NCBI RefSeq assembly: GCF_051020515.1
Contig: NZ_CP194857.1
Coordinates: 124,001 to 188,000, forward strand
DNA from: CALKWS01 sp051020515
GTDB taxonomy: Bacteria; Actinomycetota; Actinomycetes; Actinomycetales; Beutenbergiaceae
Reading direction: 5' to 3'
DNA length: 64,000 nt
Shown: positions 47,251 through 55,895 of the stretch, one piece after another
Layout: every line of letters starts with the position of its first letter
Position numbering within the stretch: position 1 is the stretch's first letter
Made by a program: the position numbers and the translations under genes
Notes under the pieces: generated by a model
What the model was told of the DNA's origin: nothing
Databases searched by the model: none
Seen by the model: only the letters and a program-made list of their open reading frames with translations

Positions 47251-47883
47251 ATGACGAACCTGTTGATCGGCCTGCTCGGTCTCGCCCTCGGGGCGCTGCT
47301 GTGCTTCCGCGGTGGCTCCCTGGCTCGAATCCTGCTGGCGCTGTGGGGGGCGTTCGTCGGATTCAGCCTCGGGGCATCCCTGGCCGCCGGCCTCACCGAC
47401 CAGCCGCTACTCGGGGACGCCTGGGGGTGGATCGCGGCGATCGCGGCGGCGGTTCTGCTGGCGCTGGCGGCGTACTGGTTCTACGTGCTGGCCGTGCTGA
47501 TCTGGCTGGGCTCGCTCGGGTTCGCACTCGGGACCGCGCTGGCGAACTCCCTGGGTGCCTCCGAGGTGGTGGCCATGGTGGTGGGCCTGATCGCCGGCCT
47601 GGTGCTGGCGCTGGTGGCGCTGGCCCTGCGCCTGCCCGCGATACTGCTGATCGTGCTGACGGCGCTGGCCGGCGCCGCACTCATCCTGGCCTCGGTGCTG
47701 ATCCTGATCGGCGAGGCGCCCCCGGGACCGGAGCTGGCGGAGATCGCCTGGCCGGACCGCTGGTGGTGGACGGTGCTCTACATCGTGGTCGCCGTCGCCG
47801 GCATCGTGGTTCAGGGCCGCAGCCGCGTCCGGCGCGGTGGGCGCGCCCAGTGGCAGCGCTCGGCACCGGCCGGCGGGGCCTGA
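47251..47883 (+). CDS. DUF4203/TMEM198-like integral membrane protein
   Basis: A 210-residue protein with about seven to eight hydrophobic helices rich in Ala/Leu/Gly, and an Arg-rich C terminus. It matches the DUF4203 family in length and in the repeated GxxxG-rich helices. The function is unknown. It is convergent with the zinc-binding lipoprotein gene, only 12 bases apart. No obvious operon partner. Confidence 0.75.
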   Translation: MTNLLIGLLGLALGALLCFRGGSLARILLALWGAFVGFSLGASLAAGLTDQPLLGDAWGWIAAIAAAVLLALAAYWFYVLAVLIWLGSLGFALGTALANSLGASEVVAMVVGLIAGLVLALVALALRLPAILLIVLTALAGAALILASVLILIGEAPPGPELAEIAWPDRWWWTVLYIVVAVAGIVVQGRSRVRRGGRAQWQRSAPAGGA

Positions 47884-47895
47884 GCCGGCGCCGCC

Positions 47896-48866
47896 TCACC
47901 CAGGGCAGTTCAGGCCGCGCTCCAGTGCCTCCAGATTCGCCCGCATCACCTCGACGTAGTCCGCGCCGGTACCGCGCTCCATCGGGTCCAGCACATCGAC
48001 CTGCACACCCATCTCCTCCGCGAGTACCTCCACCACCCGGGGGCTGGCCCTCGCCTCGAAGAAGATGGTCAGCACGTCGGTGTCCGCGATCACGCCGGCG
48101 ACCTCGCGCATCCGGGCCGGGGAGGGCTCCACCTCGGGATCCACGCCGGCGATGCCGACCTGCTCCAGGCCATAGCGATCGGCCAAGTACCCGAACGCTT
48201 CGTGAGAGGTGACCAGCGTCGCTCCGGTGCACCCGGCCAGCACGGCGCCGAACTCCCCGTCCAGGTCCATCAGGTCTGCCTCCAGGGCCTGCGCCCGGGC
48301 CCGATAGCCTGCGGCACCCTCCGGGTCCAGGGCGGCGAGTTCGGTGGCCACTTCATGGCCCGCCGCGGCGAAGCGAAGCGGGTCCAACCAGAAGTGTGGG
48401 TCGTCCGGATCAACGTCTGGCGGTCCGGCGTCGGCGGGTAATTGCGCTCGGGCGACGGCTTCGACGTCGACAACATGCGCGGGATCGACCATGTCCACCG
48501 CCTCACCGCCTCCGTCGCCGGCTGCAGCCCGGAGAGGTAGATCACCAGGTCAGCCGACTCCATCTCGCCGACCTGCACCGGTGACAACTCCAGGCTGTGC
48601 GGGTCGGCCCCATCGGCAGTCAGCGACGTCACGGTAACCTCCGGCCCCCCTATCTCGGCGCCGAGGAACTCCAACGGGGAGAATCCGGCCACGACGTGCA
48701 TGCCCTCCGGTTCATCCGGCGGGGTGCAGCCTGCCAGGGCCAGCAGACCCGTTGCCGAAACGACGGCGAGCCCGCAGCCGGAGCGGGACCGCGCCCGGGC
48801 GCCGGGGCGGCGCGCCCGGGCCGCAGACGCCGGCCGCGTGCCCTTGACGGCGGCCACCGGACTCAA
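47896..48866 (-). CDS. aztC: Zinc ABC transporter substrate-binding lipoprotein, AztC/ZnuA-like (frameshifted)
   Basis: A metal-binding SBP of the cluster A-I type. It has a signal with lipobox LAGC, then GFSPLEFLGAEIGG, DPHSLELSP with the first metal histidine, and DPHFWLDP with a second histidine. A G is missing near 48504 (GTGGAG read as GTGAG). The other frame continues AVDMVDPAHV to the stop at 47896. The corrected protein is about 323 residues. The TTG start at 48866 overlaps the aztD stop by 4 bases; a GTG four codons in is an alternative. It should bind zinc outside the membrane for import. No ATPase or permease is adjacent. Confidence 0.83.
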
Positions 48867-50342
48867 TGGTCATGGTCCTCATCGTCGTGATCGTGATCGT
48901 CCTCATCGTGATCGTGGTCGTGGTCGTGGTCGTGGGCGGGGTCGTCCTCATCGTGGGCGTGATCGTCCTCGGACACCTCGGCCACCAGATCGCCAGTGAC
49001 GCCAATCAGGTCGTTCGGCGTCACGTTCAACTCTGCGGTGTTCCACACCTCGGCGGTGGGGATGTCCACGGCGTGAATCGTGGCCGTGCCCGGGTCGGTG
49101 ACGAAGACCGAGCCGTCGAGTGCGGTCAAGCCCGGGCGCGGCTCCTGCCAGTCCTCGGGCACGCTCCACTCCTCGATCACCGGGATGGCGGCCACCACCT
49201 CACGCGTCTCGGGGTCGATCACGTGGATCTGACCGTCGGTGCCGAGCACCAGCGCCTCGCCGTCATCGCCGCGGGCCAGCGAGGTCCCGGAGTACGCCGC
49301 AGGAAGGCCCACCAGGTGCACCTGGTCGGAGGCGGTGTCGATCAACGAGACCTGGGTGGGTTCGCTGTAGTTACCGAGCACTACCGCGGAATTCGGCGCA
49401 CCGGACAACGTCCCGATCGAGCCGTCCTCATCCGGGCTGGTCGCTTTGGCGATCCGGCCGTCGGCATAGATCAGGGCGCCGTCGGCGCATCCGACCACGA
49501 CGGTCTCGGCGGCGCGCTGACCGCCGAGCCGTGCAGGCCCGGGCACTCGTCGGAGGCGGCTATCTCGGCGTCGGCCGCATCCAGCACACGGATGCCGGTC
49601 CGGGCCTCGGTGTCGCCGTGGGAGACCACCAGGGTGCCATCACTCAGTTCCAGTGCGAGCCCGTGGTGCGGATCCTCGGCGGTGTAGCCCCGCACGTCAC
49701 GGCTTTCGTCCCGCAGGTCGCCGGAATCGAAGACGGTCACCTGACCACCGGCGTCGTCGAAGAGGGTGGTCCGGCCCTCGTTGACCACCACGTGCCCGGG
49801 TGCCTGAGCGGGGAAGATGGTCTCGGTCAGGACCGCATCGGAGGTGTAGTAGTGGGCGTGGTCGCCGTGCGGCTCGGCCCAGGTACCCAGGTCCAACACC
49901 TGGAAGCCGCCGCTGGTGGACACTAGTGCGTGCCGTCCGTCACCGGCGTCGGCGAGCCTGTTGAACCGGCGAGGTCGATGTCGGAGACCACCTCCAGGGT
50001 GGCGGCGTCCAGCACCTGCACCCCGCCGTCGTAGGTGATCGCCAGCCGCGGAGTACGCGCAGCCACCTCGGCAACCTCCTGTTCCGTCGCTTCCTCGGTG
50101 TCCGTATCGACTGGCCGATCGGTCGCGGCGTGGCCTGGATCAGGGTCACTCTGACCACAGGCCGCAAGCAGTACCAGGGGTAGGGCCAACCCGAGCGCGG
50201 TCACCACCCCGGGGCGGGTACGGGCGCCCCCGTCATCGGTGGAGGCGCGTGCGGCCAGGACCGGGGCGTGAGCGCTCCCGACGCGCAGCGGGCTCTTGCG
50301 GGGTTCCCGGACTCGTTCGTCCATGGGGTTCTCATTTCTCAT
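48863..50342 (-). CDS. aztD: Zinc metallochaperone AztD, His-rich beta-propeller (two frameshifts)
   Basis: A secreted zinc chaperone. The N terminus carries a signal with lipobox LAAC, then a Thr/Glu linker and a beta-propeller with family hallmarks LAITYDGGVQVLDAATLEVV, GDHAHYYT, HHGLALELSDGTLVV and VGCADGALIY. The Asp/His-rich tail at the C terminus is a zinc-binding feature. Bases are missing near 49934 (DGTH then stop, corrected to a frame reading LVSTSGGF) and near 49515. The corrected length is about 494 residues. It passes zinc to AztC, with which it is coupled by a 4-base overlap. A Zur-like palindrome lies upstream. The start may be 50324 instead of 50342. Confidence 0.83.
48868..48965 (-). 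repeat. Low-complexity hexamer repeats encoding an Asp/His tail
   Basis: Repeats of GTGATC, GTGGTC and GTCCTC on the plus strand encode, on the minus strand, an Asp-His-rich C-terminal tail of aztD (HDHDHDHDHDEDD). Replication slippage could vary its length. The histidines are probable zinc ligands. Confidence 0.8.
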
Positions 50343-50401
50343 GCCGTGATGAGCGCGGGGCGCTCGTTCCTTCCGCTCGGAGATGAAGTACATCGCTAAA
50401 C

Positions 50402-50424
50402 ATAATGGGACCCGTTCTCATTAT
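50402..50424. promoter_or_regulatory. Zur-like palindrome overlapping the aztD promoter
   Basis: ATAATGGGACC and GTTCTCATTAT form an imperfect 23-base palindrome similar in shape to Zur boxes (AATGA-type half-sites around a TTYTCATT core). On the minus strand TTGATA, then 17 bases, then TATGTT make a plausible promoter fully overlapped by it. Zinc-responsive repression of aztD-aztC is the natural reading. Confidence 0.68.
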
Positions 50425-50521
50425 CAAAAGGAATTGACCGAGCAATTCGACGGATCCCACTACTGCGTAGCGTCGTACTAGATGGCGTCGTACGTGCGCC
50501 GCGTAGTACCCTGGGACGACG

Positions 50522-50881
50522 ATGGCGATGGGTGAGTTGGAGAGCGCGATCATGACGCAGTTGTGGGCCGCCGACGGCCCCTGCACCGTGCGCGAGGTAC
50601 ACGAGGCCCTGACCCCGGACCGGCCACTCGCCTACACCACGGTGATGACCGTGCTGGATCGGCTCGCCAAGAAGGGCCTCCTCACCCAGGAGCGCCAGGG
50701 CCGGGCTTTCCGCTACTCCCCCAGCCGCACCCGGGAGCAGTTGACCGCAGACCTGATGCTGGACGCCCTCGGGGGCACAACCGAGCCGTCCCAGCGGGTC
50801 GCCGCCCTGCAGCAGTTCGTCGGGCGGGTCAGCCCACGCGAAGCCGAGGCGATCCGCGCGGCTCTGGACACCCAGCACTGA
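50522..50881 (+). CDS. BlaI/MecI/CopY family transcriptional regulator
   Basis: A 119-residue winged-helix repressor with the BlaI-type opening MGELESAIMTQLWAADGPCTVREV, helix TTVMTVLDRLAKKG and wing LTQERQGRAFRYSP. It is usually cleaved by a BlaR1-like protease. Upstream at 50459-50469 the sequence CTACTGCGTAG is palindromic and could be its operator. It lies 35 bases ahead of an M56-type peptidase, so the two form a sensor-repressor pair. No beta-lactamase is near. Confidence 0.9.
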   Translation: MAMGELESAIMTQLWAADGPCTVREVHEALTPDRPLAYTTVMTVLDRLAKKGLLTQERQGRAFRYSPSRTREQLTADLMLDALGGTTEPSQRVAALQQFVGRVSPREAEAIRAALDTQH

Positions 50882-50915
50882 GGGCGGGCGCCGCTCCGCC
50901 GTCCAGGACCCCTTC

Positions 50916-51803
50916 GTGACCGGTATCGCCCTGCTGGTGCTGGCGCTCGTGCTGTCCTGGGTGCTCCCACCGATCCTGGTTCGCGCCCGATGGTTGCAGC
51001 AGGCGCCCCGGGCCGGGGTGACGCTGTGGCAGGCGGTGGCCCTGGCCGCGGTACTCGCCGCCGTAGGGGCGGTGCTGGCGATCCCGGAGGAGGCCTGGCG
51101 CTCCTATCAGAACGCCGGCGGCACGCTCGGCCGCCCGGCGCTGTTCGTCGCCCTCGCGGTGGCGGGCGCCGGGGCAGGCGTCATCGTGGTGCGATTGGGC
51201 CTCACCTCGCTGCGGCTGGGGCTGGACACCCGTCGTCGCCGGGCCCGGCACCGCGAACTGCTGGATCTGCTGGCCACCCCGGACCCGCGCCGGGTACACG
51301 TGCTGGCCGGCGGCGTCCCGATGGCGTACTGCGTCCCCGGGCAGGACGCGAGGGTCGTGCTGACCGATGCCGCCATCGATCTGCTCGGCCCGGGCGAGGT
51401 GGAGGCGGTGATCGAGCACGAACGCGCCCACTTGCGCGCACGGCACGACCTGGTCCGGGAAGCCTTCACCGCCTTGCATGTGGCGTTCCCCACGGTGGTG
51501 CGCTCGGAGGTGGCCCGCCACGCCGTCGACCATCTGCTGGAGTTGCTCGCCGACGATGCCGCGCTGGCCCGCGCGCCCCGGGCGCAACTGCGCGGTGCCC
51601 TGGAGACCCTGGCCGATACCACCGATGACCCCCGGATACAGGCGCGGTTGCAACGCCTTGCCGAGCCCGAGCCCAGCCGGTTCAGGCGCCGCGGGACGGC
51701 CGCGCTCGCCTACCTGGCGGCCGTGGCCGTGCTGGTGATACCCACCGCCGTGCTGGCTGGGCCGTGGTTGCTGCAGGCGGGCCGAGCATTGTCCAGTTTT
51801 TGA
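50916..51803 (+). CDS. M56 family membrane metallopeptidase (BlaR1-like, no sensor domain)
   Basis: A 295-residue membrane protein from a GTG start. It has about four hydrophobic segments, three before the catalytic domain and one at the C terminus. The zinc site is HERAH at 168-172, preceded by VVLTDAAIDLL. It lacks the large penicillin-binding domain of BlaR1, as is normal for the actinobacterial M56 partners of BlaI. It should cleave the BlaI-type protein upstream when an unknown signal arrives. Confidence 0.88.
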   Translation: MTGIALLVLALVLSWVLPPILVRARWLQQAPRAGVTLWQAVALAAVLAAVGAVLAIPEEAWRSYQNAGGTLGRPALFVALAVAGAGAGVIVVRLGLTSLRLGLDTRRRRARHRELLDLLATPDPRRVHVLAGGVPMAYCVPGQDARVVLTDAAIDLLGPGEVEAVIEHERAHLRARHDLVREAFTALHVAFPTVVRSEVARHAVDHLLELLADDAALARAPRAQLRGALETLADTTDDPRIQARLQRLAEPEPSRFRRRGTAALAYLAAVAVLVIPTAVLAGPWLLQAGRALSSF

Positions 51804-51897
51804 CACAGCCGCGACCGCCACATTGCGATACCTGTAACATCCTCTGCGGACGTCGCCGCCTGAACGTAGCGCGCCCTGACGAAGAGGAGTTGTCGCC

Positions 51898-53253
51898 ATG
51901 CCCGGACTGGACGAGAAGTTGCAGGACATCTACGCCGAGGTGCTCGCACGCAACCCCGGTGAGACCGAGTTTCACCAAGCGGTCCGTGAGGTGCTGGGCA
52001 GCCTGGGTCCCGTGGTGAGCAAGCATCCCGAGTACGCCAACGGCACCACCGCGGTGCTGCGCCGCATGTGTGAGCCGGAGCGGCAGATCATCTTCCGGGT
52101 TCCCTGGGTGGACGACTCAGGCACCGTGCAGATCGACCGCGGCTACCGGGTTGAGTTCAGTTCCGCGCTGGGCCCCTACAAGGGCGGCCTGCGGTTCCAC
52201 CCCAGCGTGAACGTGGGGATCGTGAAGTTCCTGGGTTTCGAGCAGATCTTCAAGAACTCGCTGACGGGGTTGCCGATCGGTGGTGGCAAAGGCGGGTCCA
52301 ACTTCGACCCGAAGGGCCGCTCCGACGCCGAGGTGATGCGGTTCTGTCAGTCCTTCATGACCGAGCTCTATCGCCACATCGGTGAGTACACCGATGTGCC
52401 CGCAGGTGACGCCGGGGTCGGTAAGCGCGAACTGGGCTACCTGTTCGGCCAGTACAAGCGCATCACGAACCGGTACGAGTCCGGCACGCTCACCGGTAAG
52501 GGCATGACCTGGGGTGGGTCGCAGGTCCGCACCGAGGCGACCGGATACGGCACCGTCTTCTTCGTCAACGAGATGCTGCGCGCCGGCGGGGAGACCTTCG
52601 AGGGCAAGAAGGTGGTCGTCTCCGGCTCCGGCAATGTGGCACTGTACGCGATCGAGAAGGTGCATCAGCTCGGTGGCACCGTCGTGGCCTGCTCGGACTC
52701 CTCCGGCTACGTGGTGGACGAGGACGGCATCAACTTCGAGTTGCTCCGCGAGATCAAGGACGTCCGTCGCGGGCGGGTCTCCGACTACGTCGAGGCCAAG
52801 GGCGGTCGAGCCCGCTTCGTCCCGGGCCGCTCGGTCTGGGAGGTGCCCTGCCAGATCGCCCTGCCCAGCGCGACGCAGAACGAACTGAACGGCCAGGACG
52901 CCGCCGCCCTGATCAAGGCAGGCGTGCAGATCGTCGCCGAGGGCGCGAACATGCCCTGCACCCCCGAAGCGGTGCGCGCGCTGCGAGATGCCGGGGTGAA
53001 GTTCGGGCCCGGCAAGGCAGCCAATGCCGGTGGCGTGGCCACCAGTGCGCTGGAGATGCAGCAGAACGCCTCACGGGACTCCTGGTCCTTCGAGCATACC
53101 GAGGCCCGGCTGGAGGACATCATGCGCGGCATCCACGACCGCTGCTTGGCCACCGCCGAGGAGTACGGCACCCCGGGCGATTACGTTGCCGGGGCAAACG
53201 TGGCCGGATTCATCCCGCTGGCCGACGCGATGCTCTCCCTCGGGGTCATCTGA
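51898..53253 (+). CDS. gdhA: NADP-specific glutamate dehydrogenase
   Basis: A 451-residue hexameric-type GDH that aminates 2-oxoglutarate with ammonium and NADPH. The substrate region YKGGLRFHPSVN and the catalytic loop GGGKGGSNFDPKGRS with its lysine are intact. The nucleotide-binding fold follows with VVSGSGNVALYAIE. The length is normal for the bacterial NADP enzyme. The start follows GAGGAG. No neighbours share the strand closely; it is convergent with the BCCT transporter. Confidence 0.96.
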   Translation: MPGLDEKLQDIYAEVLARNPGETEFHQAVREVLGSLGPVVSKHPEYANGTTAVLRRMCEPERQIIFRVPWVDDSGTVQIDRGYRVEFSSALGPYKGGLRFHPSVNVGIVKFLGFEQIFKNSLTGLPIGGGKGGSNFDPKGRSDAEVMRFCQSFMTELYRHIGEYTDVPAGDAGVGKRELGYLFGQYKRITNRYESGTLTGKGMTWGGSQVRTEATGYGTVFFVNEMLRAGGETFEGKKVVVSGSGNVALYAIEKVHQLGGTVVACSDSSGYVVDEDGINFELLREIKDVRRGRVSDYVEAKGGRARFVPGRSVWEVPCQIALPSATQNELNGQDAAALIKAGVQIVAEGANMPCTPEAVRALRDAGVKFGPGKAANAGGVATSALEMQQNASRDSWSFEHTEARLEDIMRGIHDRCLATAEEYGTPGDYVAGANVAGFIPLADAMLSLGVI

Positions 53254-53288
53254 CCCGCCCCGTCCCGCGGGCGCCGACCCGGCCCGCC

Positions 53289-53356
53289 CGAGAGCGACGC
53301 CGGTAGCCGATGACGAGTGGCAGAACACTCGAGCATGACCACCCGCGTCGCTCTCG
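53289..53356. terminator. Inverted repeat between convergent gdhA and BCCT genes
   Basis: CGAGAGCGACGC (53289-53300) and GCGTCGCTCTCG (53345-53356) are perfectly complementary 12-base arms, 44 bases apart. They sit in the gap between two convergent stops, so a bidirectional terminator is likely, although the loop is long and no T-tract is obvious. Confidence 0.5.
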
Positions 53357-53407
53357 CCGACGTCGGGAAGGCGCGAGCGGTTCGGACGACCTACCGCCGG
53401 TGCCCCC

Positions 53408-55294
53408 CTATCGGCCCCGGGCTTCCGGATCGGCGTCAGGTGCCATGCCGCCACCTCCGGAACGGTTCGTACCGGTGGCACCGGCCGCCCCATCCGGAGC
53501 GGTGGCACCGGCACGGCGCGCCTGCTCAGCAGCCAGTTCACGAGCCGCCGGGCCCAGACTGGAAGCCAACGGGGCCGAGCCGGTTCGGCGCGCCAGCGGC
53601 CCTGCTGCGACCGGGCGCAGGGGCTCATAGGGTTCGCGCATGCGCGGTACGGACGTGAGGGCCTGGGGTTCGATCACCTCACCCTCGAGTTCCCCGGCCT
53701 CCCTGCGCCGCTCGTGCTCCTCCGGCGGGAGAACCTGGCGCCAACTACGGGTACGCATCGGCGGCAACTCCCCGGCGTCCTCACGCATCGCTCGATAGAC
53801 GCTGTACATCTGGAACAACGCGAGGATGAAGAACGGGAAGCCGACCACGATCGTGGTGGTTTCCAATGCCTCCAGTCCGGCCCCGCCGGCGGTGACGGTG
53901 AGCAGGATGACCGCGATCATGGCGATCGAGATTCCCCAGAAGACACGCTGGCGCAACGGTGCGTCCTCCTCGTGACCATTGGCCATCGTGTCGGTGATCA
54001 GCGCCGCGGAGTCCACCGAGGTGGTGAAGAAGATGACCACCAGGACGATCGAGATCGCCGAGGTCACCATCGCGAAGGGGAAATTCTCCAGGAACGCGAA
54101 CAGCGCACCGGGGATGTCGCCATCGCCCACGACCCGGTCTACCAGACCGCCATCGCCGTTCATCTCGATGTCGATGGAACCGCTGCCGAAGATGCCGAAC
54201 CAGATCACGCTGAAGGTCGCCGGTATCGCCAGCACCCCGAGGACGAATTCCCGCACCGTGCGGCCCCGGGAGATCCGGGCGATGAACAGGCCCACGAACG
54301 GGGCCCAGGTGATCGTCCAGGCCCAGTAGAACACCGTCCAACTGGACTGCCATCCGGTGTCGCCGAAGGTGTCGTTCCACAGCGCCAGCTCCGGCAGCAT
54401 CGCGAGATAACTCCCGAACGCCTCGATCGTGCCCTTGGTCATGAACACCGTGGCACCGGTGACGAACACGAAGAGCATCAGCCCGATGGCGGCGACGATG
54501 TTGATGTTGGAGAGGCGCTTGATGCCCTTCTCCAGCCCGGCGGCCAGCGAGACCAACGCGATGAGTGAGACCACCACGATCACGATGATCAGCGTCAGAT
54601 CCGACTCCGGAATTCCGAACAGCTGGTTCAGACCACCGTTGATCTGCAGGGTGCCCAGACCCACCGAGACGGCCAGACCGAAGACGGTGCCGACGATGGC
54701 CAGCACGTCGACCGCCTGGCCGATGCGGCCGTGGATCCGCTCCCCCAGGATCGGCTGCAGGATCGAGGACACCCGCGGGGGCAGGTTGCGCTTGTACAGG
54801 AAGTAGCAGAACGCCAGACCGGGCAGCGCGAAGATCGCCCAGGTGTGGTACGTGAAGTGGTAGAAGGTGAACGCGAGCGCTTCCTCGGCGGCCTGCACAC
54901 TCCCGGGCTCGACACCCTGGCGGGGCGGATCGCCGAAGTGGGACACCGGTTCGGCCACACCCCAGAACATCAGGATGGTGCCGATCCCGGCGGCAAACAG
55001 CATCGCGAACCAGGATCGCCCGGAGTGCTCGGCGGGTTCGTCGTCGGGCCCCAACTTGATCCGCCCGAACCTGCTCATCGCGATGTAGATGAGGAAGACC
55101 AGGAAGCTGGTGACGCCCAGGACGTAGAACCAGCCCATGTTGTCCATCAACCACGTCGAGGCGGCCTCGGTGCCGCGTCCGACCGCATCGGTAAAGACCA
55201 AGGTGCCGACAACGAACAGGATCACGATCGCGGCGGCGCCGAAGAAGATTCTCGGACTGGTGCGCAGACCGAGCAGTTCAGCAAACTTGTTCAC
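53408..55294 (-). CDS. BCCT family osmolyte transporter
   Basis: A 628-residue betaine/carnitine/choline-type transporter with about 12 membrane segments. The family signature is clear around YWAWTITWAPFVGLFIARIS, with the substrate-site tryptophans. A long cytoplasmic C-terminal tail (about 120 residues, Arg/Glu/Pro-rich) resembles the osmosensing tails of BetP and EctP-type carriers. It takes up betaine, ectoine or a related solute with sodium or protons. The GTG at 55294 is chosen since AAGGAG precedes it; an upstream ATG at 55330 is possible. It is the last gene of the leftward arm of the catabolic locus, suggesting it imports the substrate. Confidence 0.9.
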   Translation of the reverse strand: MNKFAELLGLRTSPRIFFGAAAIVILFVVGTLVFTDAVGRGTEAASTWLMDNMGWFYVLGVTSFLVFLIYIAMSRFGRIKLGPDDEPAEHSGRSWFAMLFAAGIGTILMFWGVAEPVSHFGDPPRQGVEPGSVQAAEEALAFTFYHFTYHTWAIFALPGLAFCYFLYKRNLPPRVSSILQPILGERIHGRIGQAVDVLAIVGTVFGLAVSVGLGTLQINGGLNQLFGIPESDLTLIIVIVVVSLIALVSLAAGLEKGIKRLSNINIVAAIGLMLFVFVTGATVFMTKGTIEAFGSYLAMLPELALWNDTFGDTGWQSSWTVFYWAWTITWAPFVGLFIARISRGRTVREFVLGVLAIPATFSVIWFGIFGSGSIDIEMNGDGGLVDRVVGDGDIPGALFAFLENFPFAMVTSAISIVLVVIFFTTSVDSAALITDTMANGHEEDAPLRQRVFWGISIAMIAVILLTVTAGGAGLEALETTTIVVGFPFFILALFQMYSVYRAMREDAGELPPMRTRSWRQVLPPEEHERRREAGELEGEVIEPQALTSVPRMREPYEPLRPVAAGPLARRTGSAPLASSLGPAARELAAEQARRAGATAPDGAAGATGTNRSGGGGMAPDADPEARGR

Positions 55295-55391
55295 GGAGTC
55301 CCACTTTCTCCTTGGATCTACGGTGATCAATTCAGTAGGTGCCTCGGATCCCCCTTCTCCGCCCGGCCTCGGTGCCCTATGGCGGTGCGGC

Positions 55392-55895
55392 TCAGCCTGT
55401 CTCTTCGCGTGAGAACGTTAGCGTTTCTCCCCGGGCTCCGCCCATCCAGACGTCCTGACAGGCGGCCGCAAACTCCTCCAGACCGGACACGATCGTGCCG
55501 AACACATTGCCCGGAACCCACCCCTGATCACCGTTGATCAGCAGATTGTTCCGCCCGTAGAACACCGCCAAGTCCACGATGGACCCCGTCTCGCGGTGCT
55601 GCTCGGCGCCTTCATAGCCGTAGGCAGGATTGCCCAGGTCGTCTCCGGTGAAGGTGAACCAGCACAGGTCCCCGGGTATCGGGGTGATGGTGGTGTTCTC
55701 CGCCCCGGGCTCCGATCCCGGATGCGGGATCAAGGTGTAGATCTCGTTGCGGGCGTACTTGCCGTGGTACACCTGCCCACCGGCCGGCAGCGCCTGCAAG
55801 ACCGCCGCGCACGTGCGGGGTGCGGCCTCGGTGAGCAACCGGGCCCGGGCGCTGACCCCCCGGGATGTCAGGGTGATGCGCAGGTGCTGGTTCAT
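55392..55895 (-). CDS. DUF3830 family protein
   Basis: A 167-residue cyclophilin-like fold protein of DUF3830. Conserved segments are YHGKYARNEIYTLIP, CWFTFTGDDLG and FYGRNNLLINGDQGW. No catalytic residues are known for the family. It overlaps the amidase stop (ATGA) and precedes the BCCT gene, so it belongs to the leftward operon. Members are often found beside racemase, hydantoin or amino-acid catabolism genes, as here. Function unknown. Confidence 0.82.
   Translation of the reverse strand: MNQHLRITLTSRGVSARARLLTEAAPRTCAAVLQALPAGGQVYHGKYARNEIYTLIPHPGSEPGAENTTITPIPGDLCWFTFTGDDLGNPAYGYEGAEQHRETGSIVDLAVFYGRNNLLINGDQGWVPGNVFGTIVSGLEEFAAACQDVWMGGARGETLTFSREETG

Noticed and set aside
48866..49687. 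A rightward frame that begins with a long Val/Ile hydrophobic stretch like a membrane protein.
   Set aside because: It is antisense to the Asp/His repeat tail of aztD; GAT and CAC codons read backwards give Ile and Val.
51804..51897. A GlnR-type nitrogen-control box upstream of gdhA (GTAAC followed by a weak second half).
   Set aside because: Only one half-site matches well, so the call would not be supported.
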